64,000 bases of DNA, from NCBI GenBank assembly GCA_019096065.1, contig JAGUCH010000001.1, forward strand, positions 11,594,001 through 11,658,000, given 5' to 3'. The stretch is from Paracyclopina nana (Eukaryota; Arthropoda; Copepoda; Cyclopoida; Cyclopettidae). Shown piece by piece: positions 37,401-49,505 of this stretch; within the stretch, counting starts at the first letter, position 1, and each line of letters begins with the position of its first letter. The position numbers and the translations under genes are program-made. The notes under the pieces were generated by a model. That model was not told the origin of the DNA and did no database searches. It saw only the letters and a list, made by a program, of their open reading frames with translations.

Positions 37401-40400
37401 TTTTGACAAGTTAATTCATATGTCTCCTCTGTGGGTAAGACATAAAAAGTGTAAGAGTAGTGGAGATTTTGCAGATGTTTCTGGCCTAATCCTCTTTAAG
37501 TTTCATCTCGTAGAAGTAGTATTTTTACAGCAGCAGTATACAGCAGCGATATGACATCACCACACCAACAAAAAAGAAAGCCTAGCTAGCCTCAACATTG
37601 AGAGGGTTAAATGTCCCATTTTTTTTATAACATCCACTTCATCTCGAGGGAGCTATTCAGTGCATTTTTGCTCCGCTTTTGAATATAGTTTGATCACATT
37701 GTTGTTGCTGTGTTTTTGCAAACTGTACTAGTTCGAGCTTCATACGATTGGTAGCGAAAGGAGCTGCACAAAATACTGTATAGCAAGAAGTGCGACTACA
37801 ACAGATACATCAAGCAAGTTTTTCTTCCCTTTGACATTTCAATATGCGCTTCAATAGTCAAGCTTTGAGCTCGCATAAAGCATATAACAGCAGTGACCAA
37901 AAGCTGCTTGAGAAAAAACTTTCATATCACAGCAGTCAGCAGAAGACAGCCAGTTGTAGTCTGTATCGATTGTCACGGAAAAATTGTCAAAAAGTGACAG
38001 GATGAGATGAAGGTGGATTTTTATACAGAAAGCCAACAAAAGCAGTCCCAAAAATACACACAACATAATATTATAAAGAAAAGAAAGGGATGTAAATAAT
38101 TATGAGACGTAAAAAAACTTGACTGGTTTCTTTTGATGTCAAGAATATCCAGACTTGTAACGATGGAGATTTATGCCCTGTTCATCTACAACGACTATTC
38201 CAGTCGTAACTTCAGGAGTCTAACAAAAATTTGTCGTTATTCTATAGCGACTAAAATTGCCTTAAGTCAGCGTAAGACTGGTTTCTTTTGATGTCAAGAA
38301 TATCCAGACTTGTAACGATGGAGATTTATGCCCTGTTCATCTACAACGACTATTCCAGTCGTAACTTCAGGAGTCTAACAAAAATTTGTCGTTATTCTAT
38401 AGCGACTAAAATTGCCTTAAGTCAGCGTAAGACCAGTCGTTAGTGTACAAATCCGGTAAGCGAGTCGGTCAAGTTAAGCGCTTGCTAGCTAGGGTTGACT
38501 AAATTAACTTTGTTTTGGCTTTGTTCAAGGGCTAACCTTCGAAACCTATGTTGTTTTAGTCTGTCCTAACATAAGAATGAGTCTGACAGCAAGTAAAGCC
38601 GGCCTGCTAGGGCCGACTAAAACATTCTGCAAGGTCTGTCATTAGGGGGATTCTTTCCAAAGTTGCATTAGTTTAGTCAATCCTAGAGGCATCGACAACA
38701 TAGCACCAGCTCTTAAAAAATATGACAGCTAATAGAAATTCGCGGAGCTACGACAACTTTTTTCGTAGGGTAAGGCAAGAAAGTTACGAAAAAGTAGAGT
38801 AGATGAACAGGGCATTAGAGGAAAAAGTTTGACTTGAAAAGAAAAGCTCTGTCTGATACATTTTTAAAAGTGAATAAAGCTTTAGAGGAAAAAAATCAAG
38901 AGAAACTTTTCCACATTCTATTTTTAGAGAGAGAGAGAGCTTTTACATGCTGTAGTGGTACAATACATTCACATATTCTGTAACAGTCAATAGTGGTTAA
39001 TATTTCATGTACAAGTTCCATGAAATATACCAACGACGACGACGACCATGCTGGTGCATCAGAACCAGCGAAAAAAACAGGACTTTTTTAGCATGGAAGC
39101 AAAAAAGGGGCTTTTTTTTCTTTTCACAACTTTTACAGGTATCAATTATGGATGAGTTGGAATTTTCCCATGATGCATGATGGCTGCAGCAGCGCCATCT
39201 GTTGCCTCTCCTGCAAAGCTTGATTGAAAATTTGCTCTGGCTACTTCAGAACACTGACATCAACATGTTACTACTACATGCGAAGGCCACAGCAGTGTGG
39301 TGGTAAAAAAGAGAAAAAAGGGGTCATCTAGGATCCTCAGGAGCTCAGCAAAGCTTCTCATGTTCCCAAGTTCGACCCATCATTGGCACAGAGGGAGACT
39401 GCGATGCAAAAAAACCGCCATTATAACCCAATTAGAGGACAGCTTTTTGCCAACTACTGCAATCTTGGGGAAGTCTCTCATGACATAATGCCCAGAGGGT
39501 TTTTCAATTAGTTGCTAGGCACACGACCACTGTGGGCAGAGCAATAGTAAGCCTTTGGACCTTCTCACCGTCACACAAAGAATTTATCACTTTTTTGCTC
39601 CCATGCGGGAACGAGGAGCAAAGAAACCAATTTGCCAACGATGGATAATATTCAGGCCCGAGAAAATTCCCCTTTCAGCATATGTAAGCGGGCTTTCATT
39701 CGAGTTAATTTTGCGCAATGACAGACTCCCTTTTTTTATCAGACCATTATGCATTTTATAGCTGTTACTGCGGCTCTGCAGCAGTAGTTTTTCTTCGCCA
39801 TTCGTACGTGGTGTTGGTGGCCTGCGCCTAACTTACGAGTCCCAAATGATTCGTTAAAAGTAGAGGTCAAACTTGCTGATGTTGGATATTTGGATAAAAA
39901 TGGCCTCTGCACTGAGATATATACTATATTCCGGGCAAAATGGATGCTCTGCCCTTTTGACGGGAAGCCATGGCAAAAAAGAAGGACCTTGATCATTATT
40001 ATTCTCGACCAAAAAAGCCTGTTTTTCGTGAGCCTTTCCCCGCAAGCTAGCTAGCTTCTTACTTCAATTAGGTATACTTTGACTATATTGATTAAGTGAG
40101 CAGGTTTGCCGCAAACCAAGAGGAAAGCGCGACCTACTCCTAAATGGCACACGGAAACGAGCAAACACCAGGCTTAATTTAAGTGCTTCAATGCAAGAAA
40201 AGTATCCTCCATTGTAGCAGCGCACACGGAAGAAAATGCCTTCCTCAAGTGGAACTAAAGCCGAAAGCAAGCTGAGTGCACGAGATAGCACTGTATCAGA
40301 CCACAGTGTGGCTGCCAATTGTTCAATTTGGTGGAAAAATTGGCTGCTCCTGTCTTAATGGTCTCACAATGGGATATCCAATGATCTGTGACAAATAACT

Positions 40401-42316
40401 GAGCCTAAAAAAGGCCACCAGAGGCTTTCTTCCTCCATCGACCCATTAACATGGAAGCAGTCGACCAAATTGAAAAGCAAGCTGCTTCTGGGGAAATGCT
40501 TTAAAAGTTGGACCTGGAAATTCCCCCCAAGGAGCTTTTAAGGCAAGCCAACAGCATCATTGTGCCGAAATTGACGAGGCGCATCCAAATCATTGAAAAT
40601 CGAGCTTTACTTTTTTTTGGGGGGATACCAAAGATAATCGTGCGCTTGCCATTCTTCCTAAGGGAGCCATTTGCGTAGACCTTGACAACTTGTGGGACTG
40701 TGTGTGCAGTAAGTGCACTGTTATTCTACCAATTTAGGGTATGCGAGTGAATACCTTTTATGCTACGAACAAAAACAGAGACTCATTTGCTCTAAGTGAA
40801 CAACAACGCGGAGGCCGGCCACAAAAGTTTCCCCTTTCCACGCTTCATCATGGCAATTTTTGTTTAATTTGCAGGTTTTTGCCCTCAAGAGCATGAGAAT
40901 AATATGCAGTGTACTAGAGGTTACTTCCACAGCCTCGAGGATCCTTCTAAGGACGCCGCGCGAGAAACGTGCTTTAGTAGCTTTTCCTTCACACATCACT
41001 CGTCAAGCAAAGCAAGCTCAGCATGTTCACCGCGACAGTGAAAGCAGCTAGCGGAATGTATAAATGCAGCCTACCTGAGGAAACTTTTTGGACTCTGGAA
41101 TGATATGATTGAGCTCGTCCTTGTCCATGCTTTTGCTCGGCCCACCCACTTGTCCTGGCCCAGGGGGCGGGGCCGACCCATTCACTATGTCCACCCGACT
41201 CCTTCGTCTTCGATTGCTCTCAGTCGTTCTTCTGGAAGTGACGATACACGCGGCCCCCTCGTCCTCAGTGAGGCCCTCGTCGATGCCCCGCAGTGGACGG
41301 ATTTCCCCGTTTTCGATGCGGACCGCCGAAGAGGCTTTCCGCCGCTTCCGCCGGTGGCCCGAGTAGGCGTGGCCACATTTCTTCTTGGCCCCGCCCACAA
41401 TGAGTTCAGTTTCGGATTGAGCAGTATCTTCAGCACTCGAAGTACGTCTTTTTTGCAAGGCACTACTGCAGCTGTTGTGGCCTCCGAACGTGAGGCTGGG
41501 CGAGGTCGTGGTGGCCTCTTCGTCCTCCTCAGAGAGGCCGCCGAAGGCCTCGTGGTTGTCAAGAAAGACACACTCGTCCTCGTCCTCACTTTTGTCCTGG
41601 ATGGAGAATTGGAGCTGGAGTTTGCGAGGCCGCGAGGCCGTGGTGGCCTTCTTGGAAGGCAACGCCGAGGCCCCGAGGTCATCGAGGGCGATCAGAGTGC
41701 ACCCTTGACTGTTGTTGGGCTGCTGGTCCTTGATCCAGTTGTGCTTGGAGATCTCGTCGATGATGACCTCGGCAGGGCAGCTGCTGAGGCTGCTGCCACT
41801 GGCGGCCTCGGATTTTCCATTGCCCGAGGACCGAGGCCGCCGTGAGGAGGTCCCCGTACTTGGCCTGCAAATATCACCTTTAGGCTCTGGCGTTCCGGAT
41901 TTGTTTACAAATGATCTGCAGTGCTGTTAGTCACCAAAAGCTTATACAAAGTGCCACACAGGCGCGTTTCTCAGCAAAAGCGAACATTAGCGCTAAATAC
42001 AAATTGCAGACGCATGTTCAAGATTGCCTCCTTTGAAAACCACTAGGCAAAATACCTTGGTAAAAGATCATTAAATGGTATATTGACAACAACTGTCGGT
42101 ACGCGTGTACTGTTTCGCTGTTCTAGCTTTCAGATATATCTAGTTTTTTTTTTGTCATCAGAAGGTCAAATGCCACTCGTTTTCTAGCAGATTACATGCC
42201 ACCCTTGGAAAAATGGATTATTACCCGGTTGCACCAGGGGCTGCAAAGGAGGCTTTCTTGTTGTGGTTGATGACTGATGAAGCTGCTTCACTCGTCAAAT
42301 GGGTCTCTTTGGTCAT
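31404..42316 (-). CDS. Facilitated trehalose/sugar transporter, Tret1-like (MFS)
   Basis: Eight exons (42316-42225, 41915-41075, 35503-35356, 35226-34955, 33352-32958, 32301-31976, 31923-31569, 31488-31404) give 837 residues. The first two encode a 311-residue cytosolic tail rich in Ser, Lys, Arg and acidic runs, as in insect Tret1. The 12-helix core starts at IAAAVSVSTGCISYG and shows AVGRKASLL, GRFLLGLGAGMEI, PESPPWLIY, QFSGQGAITFYTALIFEEA and a GR motif at KKHVGRRVLLL. The last sugar-transporter signature reads LPETRGKTPEETAKAF. The 92-nt first exon is inferred from a clean ATG, a GTAATA donor and phase match. A 5.6-kb intron separates tail and core, leaving room for alternative short isoforms. 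Such carriers move trehalose or glucose across the plasma membrane. Confidence 0.9.
33491..34571. mobile_element. PIF/Harbinger-like MITE in a Tret1 intron
   Basis: The element starts TGCCCTGTTCATGTA (33491) and ends TACATGAACAGGACA (34571). The two ends are inverted repeats with one mismatch. TTA flanks both sides (33488-33490, 34572-34574), the 3-bp target duplication typical of PIF/Harbinger. There is no transposase. It carries a nested second MITE at 33566-34229, so its unloaded length was only about 410 bp. It lies within the intron between transporter exons 4 and 5. Confidence 0.8.
33566..34229. mobile_element. Long-TIR, MULE-like MITE nested in the Harbinger-like MITE
   Basis: GGCATGGGTAAAG begins terminal inverted repeats of about 125 bp, the second arm at about 34105-34229. 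The arms are clearly alike but carry several mismatches and indels. The insertion is flanked by the 9-bp direct repeat GTTGCTGAC (33557-33565 and 34230-34238). Long arms plus a 9-bp duplication point to a Mutator-like (MULE) element. There is no coding capacity. Confidence 0.75.
34648..34682. repeat. Short hairpin
   Basis: CCCACAACAT and ATGTTGTGGG form a perfect 10-bp stem with a loop of about 10 nt just outside the MITE, within the same transporter intron. It may be a small inverted repeat of no function. Confidence 0.4.
38121..38430. repeat. Perfect 155-bp tandem duplication
   Basis: Bases 38121-38275 and 38276-38430 appear identical throughout. The unit contains 53 bp of host flank plus the first 102 bp of the adjoining MITE, so it duplicates the element's left terminal repeat. 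Identity over 155 bp implies a very recent event or an assembly artefact. Confidence 0.9.
38174..38814. mobile_element. PIF/Harbinger-like MITE, second copy
   Basis: The left end TGCCCTGTTCATCTAC (38174) and right end GTAGATGAACAGGGCA (38814) are perfect inverted repeats flanked by TTA (38171-38173, 38815-38817). Its ends match the 33491-34571 element, so the two belong to one family, but the interiors differ. A second copy of its left end lies at 38329 because of the 155-bp duplication. It has no coding capacity. Confidence 0.8.
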
Positions 42317-45300
42317 GACCTCGAGGTCACAGGCAGCAGCTGACGACCACCCGGATCGTGGCCTTGAGGAAGGCAGCAGCTGCAGCTGAGGTCAAACAGC
42401 GGAGGATCCTTAAAGCCTCGCATCAGATAATATCATTAAAACTTGACACGAAATTCCACGACCTTGGCATAGTGGAGCAGCTTTCAGAAATATCTCGTGA
42501 CAACATCCTAAAAACGAAGGAGAAACATGTATGATTATCCCATTTTTCATCCACTTATCCATTCTTTTAACGGCATACTAGGGTATATCACGGAGAGCAA
42601 GATAGGGAGGCTTTCAAAAAATGCACCGCCTAATGAAGTGTTGACAAGGCAAGAATGCGGAACAGACAATGTTGTAGTATGATGTGAGCAACGGGAAAAA
42701 GTTGAGTTATTGCACATTTCCTACACAATCACCATAAAAAGTCACATCTTTTGAGCTGCAGCGCCAGACTGAAAAGACCATTTTCATGAAAATCTGGAGC
42801 AACACATGACTAAAGCCACTACTATACTACCAAAGTGTGTGTATTTTAAGCAGCGCTGTTTATTAGTAGCGCATATCAATTTCACTCGATCGATCAGCCC
42901 ATCAAAATGCTTTGGCCTTTTTATTATTTCGTTTGTCTGAAGATTTTCTGGCCACGTGCAGAGGCAATGTATGACACTAGAGCCTGTGAGTTGCTCTTTG
43001 GTTTTTTGAGTGCTTAATACTCCTTTTAGGGCATTCTCAAAGCTGTTGAGAGCCCCTGACTCTAATTAGAAAGCAGTGCCAAAACTAATTAATTAGCCAC
43101 CTTCACAAGAGGCTTGACATCATTCAAAAAGGCCATTGATTACAAATATGACGGTGAAAAATGGACTAATGTCCAACACAATCAATGAAAATGCAAAATC
43201 AGCCATTCAATTTCTCCTCCTTTGGAATTTTCATTTCAACTTCCTATATGCACATGCCTACGAAAACGAGGAAATTCTTTCCTTTTTTTCAGTCCCAAAA
43301 TCTCTATATTTTGCTTTGGGGCCCAATTCCACTAAGACATTCTGCTCGTAAAAGTTGAGATTGTTTTGATGCAGCTGTGCGTGGACAAAAAGTGAAAGCA
43401 ACTTTTTTTAGTTGCCGTCAAGGTTATCTTTACAGATGAGACAAAATATGCTTTTTTGAATTTATTACTCAGTCAAGGATGCATTCCAAGCAGAGCTTTC
43501 ACATTTTGAGTCAAGCCCCCCTTTTTTACCGTATTAGAAATACAAATGCGCGTTCGTTTATCCCCAATAGCAGTAGCTGGAAATCTGAATAATTGTGTAA
43601 TACCATAAATTACATTAATGCTGCGGTTAATCCAATTAGCAGGAATAAATCTAGGAAATGTGGCCACAATGGGCCAGTGCAACATTTATCATCACTTATC
43701 TCGAAAAATTGGTCTCTTGAGCTCGAGCTTAGAGAGCAAAAAATGTGAAAGTCAGCGTCAGGTATTGATATCTCAGGGTTTTGTACCAGATTTGTGCGCA
43801 ATGCGTCATTCTTAATCTTACAATTTTTTGCTTTATTTTCATGCTATGAAGTGCAATTTTTGTGTTAAAAAGTCAAATTACAAAGTGTGCCCTGACAACA
43901 AAAAGAGATTAATCCTGGGAGCTTTGTGGGCTCTCTTAAGGAAATTGAACTCAAATACTATGTTAAACTGAAGTCAGCAGCATTTAAGTTTTTACCAACT
44001 CTTCATTCCGTGCAAAAGTATGTCAAGCCTTGTTCTCACAATGCTGACTCGAGCGTAATAAATTCACCATACACACAGTCTGGAATCGCAGAAAATTATA
44101 TACGGACTGTTTAGCCAGTTTCCACATTTCCACGTTTTCATTTTGGGCCTAAAAACAAGGAAACTGGCTAAGCACAAATTCTATTCAATCAGACTGACAA
44201 CTAACATGTTGGTCAACAAGTTTAGCATCCTATTGGTAAAATAAGTATAACTGGAAGGCTTGCAGTGCAAATAGCGTTTTTGTGCTGCATAGGCAAGAAC
44301 AAATGTAACGCATTTTGCTCGGTAAAGTAGGCACAAAATTAATTTGGTTCTTTCCTTTGGGCGGGGCCGAAGCAAAGCTGAGTACTTGTGACTCCTACAA
44401 CTGTGGGAAACAACGCTAAAATGGCGCATGAGGCGAAAAAACTGACAACTGCAAGATACAAAAGTATCAACAGCGCAGCGCGAGTCAAAGCTTTATTGAA
44501 AATCTGAAGCTCAGAAAGGCAGTACACAAAACTGGCCGCCGGCTGCAGATTATGGTCACCCTTCCTCCTATTTGATGTATTATCTAAGAAGGCTCTATTT
44601 TTGGCTGAAATAGTTGGGAAATCTAGGCAGTGGCAGGTGTGGCAAAGGCCATCAAAGGCAAAGTTTAAGGGCTGCTACAACTTGGTGTGACGTCACTAGT
44701 TTGCTAGTGACGTCAATGGGGACTCTCTATATGGAATAACCTCCAGGGAATCACTGTGCTTTTTTTGCAGCTTGTTAGCATAAGCCAAATCTTGGAGCAT
44801 TTTTTGACCCCTTCAAAGGCCTCGAGGGGATCCACATTTGGAGAGCATTCAAAAGCCAAGTGGATTTTTCAGATAAGAACCATGCTTAGCTGCAAAATTG
44901 TCAAGGCAAAACCAACTGTTGGGATTCTCTTTGAGCAGAATATCATCACTCATGCTGCAGTAGTACCCAAATTGCCAAAGAGGCTTAAAAGGGTGGACAT
45001 CACTTACGGAGAGGGGGCATGCTAGAAGCCTAGCAAACTATATGGCCCAGTTCACCTATTTTCAACATAATATTGTGCGATGTTATGTTGATATTCATAT
45101 GGTCAAAAGACAGCTCATCAACACTGAGCCCATTACTCAGCCTATTATTTAGCTCAGAATGTGGTGGATAGCTTCCCTCTTTAAAAAGTACTGCATACTG
45201 CAATTTATTTTTTAAGCACTATGATTGGCCTAGATTTCAGCGCGCACACTCATTTCAGCTGACGCGCGAGCACGGAATGTTTATTTACAACCTCAACTAA

Positions 45301-48300
45301 TGCGGCTAATGGGTTGTTAAGCTTAGAATCGTTTTCCCCTCAAAGCTTAGATAGACTATAATAATAATAATGATGATGCTTCCATAGCAGCCCCAAAATG
45401 ATGTTAAATGCAACATCATCATCCTTTCCCTATGAAGGAAACATCATCATTTATTATTGTAGAATGTGTGCGATGGTCAAAACTCGACCAACATCCATCA
45501 ATGCACGTGAAACTTTTCAGATATTGTGCCTTGAAAACGAAAGTAAAGCTCATATTTATGGGGGGAAAGGTCTCACTTCCCAAGTGAGTATTGTTAGAAA
45601 GAAAAAAATGGTTTTACTTGAACTGTTCCAAATCACAAGGATTGACGTGAATTGGCTTTGTGAGCAGATCGGTAATAAACATGCAATTTTTTGCCTCAAC
45701 TCATCAGAATTGCTCAACTTTCCAAATAGACTTTTTTATTTGGGCTGCCAAGCGGCTAGCTCTGAATGAGACAATCTGGGAAACTTTCTGTTGTACAATT
45801 TACCATTTCCTCCAATGCTTGCCTCCAAACCGGCTCACTATTGTTTTGGCGTTCTTGCTTGATGTGGAATGAAAAAGAGCTTGTTTCTCAAAAAAGGTAG
45901 AGGCACATAGACTGGGCTCAACTTTGCTGCTGGTTTGAAGTTTTCCTTATTTTGGGTAGGTTCAATAAGGAGCCAGTAGTAGGCCGTAGTGCGTGGTGCA
46001 GTAAAAATACTAATGGTCAAAGTTTGGCCAGAATTAGCATGAGAAGCCGAGGAATCCAGGGAAGAAAGAAACCAAAAGCTTTTCTGGGTTGGTGCTGCTG
46101 CTGCTCAAAGAGCTTTGGCTTGTTTGAAGACAACATACATGCATTCATAAGTCATACTTGATCTCATGAGAATAGATCTATATATGCCAGGTACACTATT
46201 GGATATATATAGTATAGTGGTAGAACTAGTGGAGCTTTTTCTTATTCTGGCAGTTCTTGCAGAAAAGCAGCCGCAGCAGTGGTATTCAGCATGAGAGTAT
46301 GAATAAAACATTCAAGCCATCTTCTACTTATTTTCCAACAGGTATTTCCACGGCCAGCAATAGAATACATTCAAGTACTTACAGAACGATAAGTGTTTCA
46401 TGGCTACAGAAAAACCTTTTCTTTCAGGCCCTCCCAAAAATCTATGGAGCCTAAGACATATATGTATTTGGACTAATTGTGCAGAGAGGTTAGGCACCAA
46501 ACCTAATAAGTTTCGGACTTGCTCAGGTACAATATGAACAGCTATGAATAATGCACTGCTCAGATGGGAAGTTCAGATACAGAACTACTATGCAGCAATT
46601 CGTCATTTTTACATTATTGCTGCTCCTATCTTGGCACAAGCTGTTGTGCAGGGGAAATTAGTGATACTACTAGTGTATTAGATTATCCTCATTGAAAAGT
46701 ATTCTAGTATGTGCTACAGAATACTTTCAAGCGTATAATATCGTGTGCCAACTTTAATTGTTCGCGTGTCCTCAGCCAGTAAACGAGTTGTTATTATTGT
46801 TGTTGTTGTTGTTGTTCTGGTGGTTCCATGAAACGCTATAACTTCTTCTCTCAAACTTTCCTTATTTCTTTTTTAAGATGTTTTGCAGGAGTTGTTGTTC
46901 TCGCCAACTTCCAGTCATGAAATGAAGTTGGATGTTTTCATGGCTCTTACATTTTATACCTTTGCTCCGGCCTCAGAAGAGCGGGCTTATTCAAACTGTA
47001 CAATTAAAAATGCTTACCTTAGCGGTGGCAATTCCATTTTGATTTTTTCTTCATGATTGCTGTATCACTGAATTTCACTGAAATAAAAGCAGCTGTGGCC
47101 GCCATGTGGTGCTGACTACAACTGAATACACATTGTATCCGATACAGTTATCGTAGTATACCCACCCCCTCGCTGCTTCTACTCTTGAAAAACCAACAAC
47201 TTTCTTTCTCCCTCTGACTACTGTAGTCGTCGTAGCCGTCGCCGACGTATTACTACAGTTGTACAACGTAGTCTCAAAAATACAGTGAAAATGCTCGAAA
47301 TTTCATGACCGTCAATCAAAATAACCAAAGACCTCGATACATAATGAATACAGAAGAAAGCTAGATGCACTCGCGCTAATTGCAGCAAAAATACTCATGC
47401 TCTAAAATTTAGTAAATTAGTACATCTTTTTCAATTTTAACTGAAGAAATCCGCCATATTTCATGATGTAACAAAATACTTTTGACCTTGTACGTAGGCT
47501 ATGCAAGTATTTGATTTATACCCCCTTTGATGGACAGCCATTCATTGTATTGTATATCTAGTATTTGCCTTTGTTTAGCTCATCTTATTCTACTTTGATT
47601 AATAAATCATCGAGCAAATTGAAACTTTCCCCTTCTTGTTGTGCAGGTGTTTTGTAACTTTTTTTATACCCTAGCAAGCCAACTTACTACGCTCAAGAAG
47701 TTGAGCAGTATTTTACCTAGTTCACAACACAAGCAAATACATATTTTTTAATGCTGCAAATTAATTAGCTTTTTGGCCATTACGAGCTGCAACTGAATGT
47801 CTTCATTCAAGCTTATTATAAGCGCGCAGAGCTCATTTTTCTTGGAATTAGTTGCTTAAAGCAGCACGAGGCATTGATTGATCCAGGCCAACGACTGGGT
47901 CGAGCATATCCCCTGTTTTTGGCCTGGCAAAGCTACGAGGGCGCGTATATAGCATACCGTATTTTTTCGCCGGCTTTTCCTTGGCCGAAAGTCGGTTGTT
48001 GAACAAAGAGAGTAGTTGGTGCCCGGGCCATTGAGTAGCTTTCCAAGCCAGATTGGCTCTCCAGCTATAAGATAGCCAGTCATGATAGCTGTAGCACGCC
48101 AAAGCGGCCGAGGCCGCGTCTCTTTGGCCTCAAAATCCAGGTGAGCAAGGTTGGCTGCTCTCAGGTACCACAACAACTATGCATGGTATTTGGGAACGTT
48201 GTTGCAGTCGTCTTCGTTTCGTTTTGTTTACGCTGATGGGCAGAGTGCGAGCGCAACGCGCAAAATGAAGTCGCGGAACCTCGAATTCGCTGATTTTTCA

Positions 48301-49505
48301 CTTCCCAAGCCAGCTGGCCGTGCTACTACGTACAGTGGAGGTTTCTTGTTAAATATGTACATGCTATAGAAAGCTGAGTCTGATGCCACAGTGCAAATGA
48401 CTAAGATGCATCTCGGATATGTACCATTACATTGAGATGTGTGTACTATCATGCAGCTTGAAAGAAATCAGACAGCATTGAGTCCTAATGTTCCAGACAT
48501 GCTTTTAGCGTACTGTAATTAGGTGCAGCATTTCACTGATATTTTTTCCACAGTGTGCAATGAAGAAGTAAGCATAGTTAGGTAACGACTCCAATGGTTG
48601 TGTACTAGTACACCACAAATGCTGCTACTGCAGTTAGCTAGCCAATATTGTTATTATTTTGCTGCAGTAACAAACTCGTGTTCTTGATAAGGTTGCTTTA
48701 TTTCTAAGCCATCCTAAACATTTATTGAAAAACAACCTGAAAATTGCAGTCTTGCAATAAAAATAAAAAATTGAAAGGACTAGATCCTCTAATCTACGTA
48801 AATAATTTAAATTAATTTTGTTAATTACTTTAGTTGAAAGGTGGGGTTTCTTTAAATTTTTGATGATAAATGAATGAAATTTGATCTGAAAATTGTTGTT
48901 TACACTGTTAATTACAATGAGTGCTATTCTGCTTTTAGTTTATGAGTGTCATGCTTTTAGCAAGAAAATCTATGGATATGAAGCTGCTGGTGCCGGGTCG
49001 TGAAAAATGGGCAAAAGTCAAGCAAGTTTTCTTTTGCCATAAAAGTTTTCCAGTAAAAGTGCACATGATTAGTGGGGATCAAGTAAAGTGCAATTTTTCT
49101 GTCAGAACTCGAGCAGTTTCTGCAAAATAATCACCATCAGCGTCATATAGCAGCCCCCATTTCTAATATTTTTTCGTATTCTTTCTGTTGTGTTCTGCAG
49201 CAATAGCTGAGTAACCATTATCTTGCAGTCATTTTTTTAGCCTCTTCACAAGCTGCAATGCTGCAGTTAACAGTTTTTTGAGGAATCTTGAAAAGTACCC
49301 CCAAGGGAACTGTTTAATGACTGCAGAGAAATGTGCAAAAAATAATAATCTATTAGAGTAGCATGAAACTTGCTACCACCACAATCACGCGAGCCTAAAC
49401 TCAAACCGTGAGAGTGACCCTCATGCTGCAAATATTGGTGCAGAATGACTTGCAGGTACATTTGGTTGGGAATTCACAGCAGTGATTGCTTGAGCCTTGT
49501 TCAAA
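42317..49505. other. Gene-poor interval between Tret1-like and CUB genes
   Basis: I find no convincing exon. Notable items are a paired CRE palindrome at 44688-44715, a (GTT)n run near 46797-46815 and a GC-richer patch near 47850-48300. A plus-strand TATAAGA at about 48067 and a strong donor AAATCCAG|GTGAGC near 48131-48144 suggest an untranslated first exon of a plus-strand gene, perhaps the CUB gene at 49506. That link is speculative. Confidence 0.4.
44688..44715. promoter_or_regulatory. Inverted pair of full CRE/ATF sites
   Basis: TGACGTCACTAG (44688-44699) and CTAGTGACGTCA (44704-44715) form a perfect 12-bp inverted repeat with a TTTG spacer. Each arm contains the palindromic cAMP response element TGACGTCA. 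Two complete CREs in mirror arrangement are unlikely by chance in AT-rich DNA. Confidence 0.5.

Larger units (their letters stand above)
35504..41074 (-). other. Large intron 2 of the Tret1-like gene
   Basis: This 5.57-kb intron lies between the tail exon and the first core exon (donor CAG|GTAGGC, acceptor TTTGCAG). Apart from the MITE and duplication near 38.1-38.8 kb I see no conserved exon on either strand. A GA run lies near 38928-38940. An internal promoter giving a short-tail isoform would be expected in its 3' part, but none is identifiable. Confidence 0.6.

Noticed and set aside
41105-41845. Plus-strand open frame of 246 residues
   Set aside because: It is antisense to the GC-rich tail exon of the Tret1-like gene. 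The minus strand splices in phase to both neighbours, while this frame has no homology and a low-complexity composition.
47848-48176. Minus-strand frames near 48 kb
   Set aside because: They overlap each other in two frames without recognisable domains. The GC-richer patch is better explained as a promoter or first exon.
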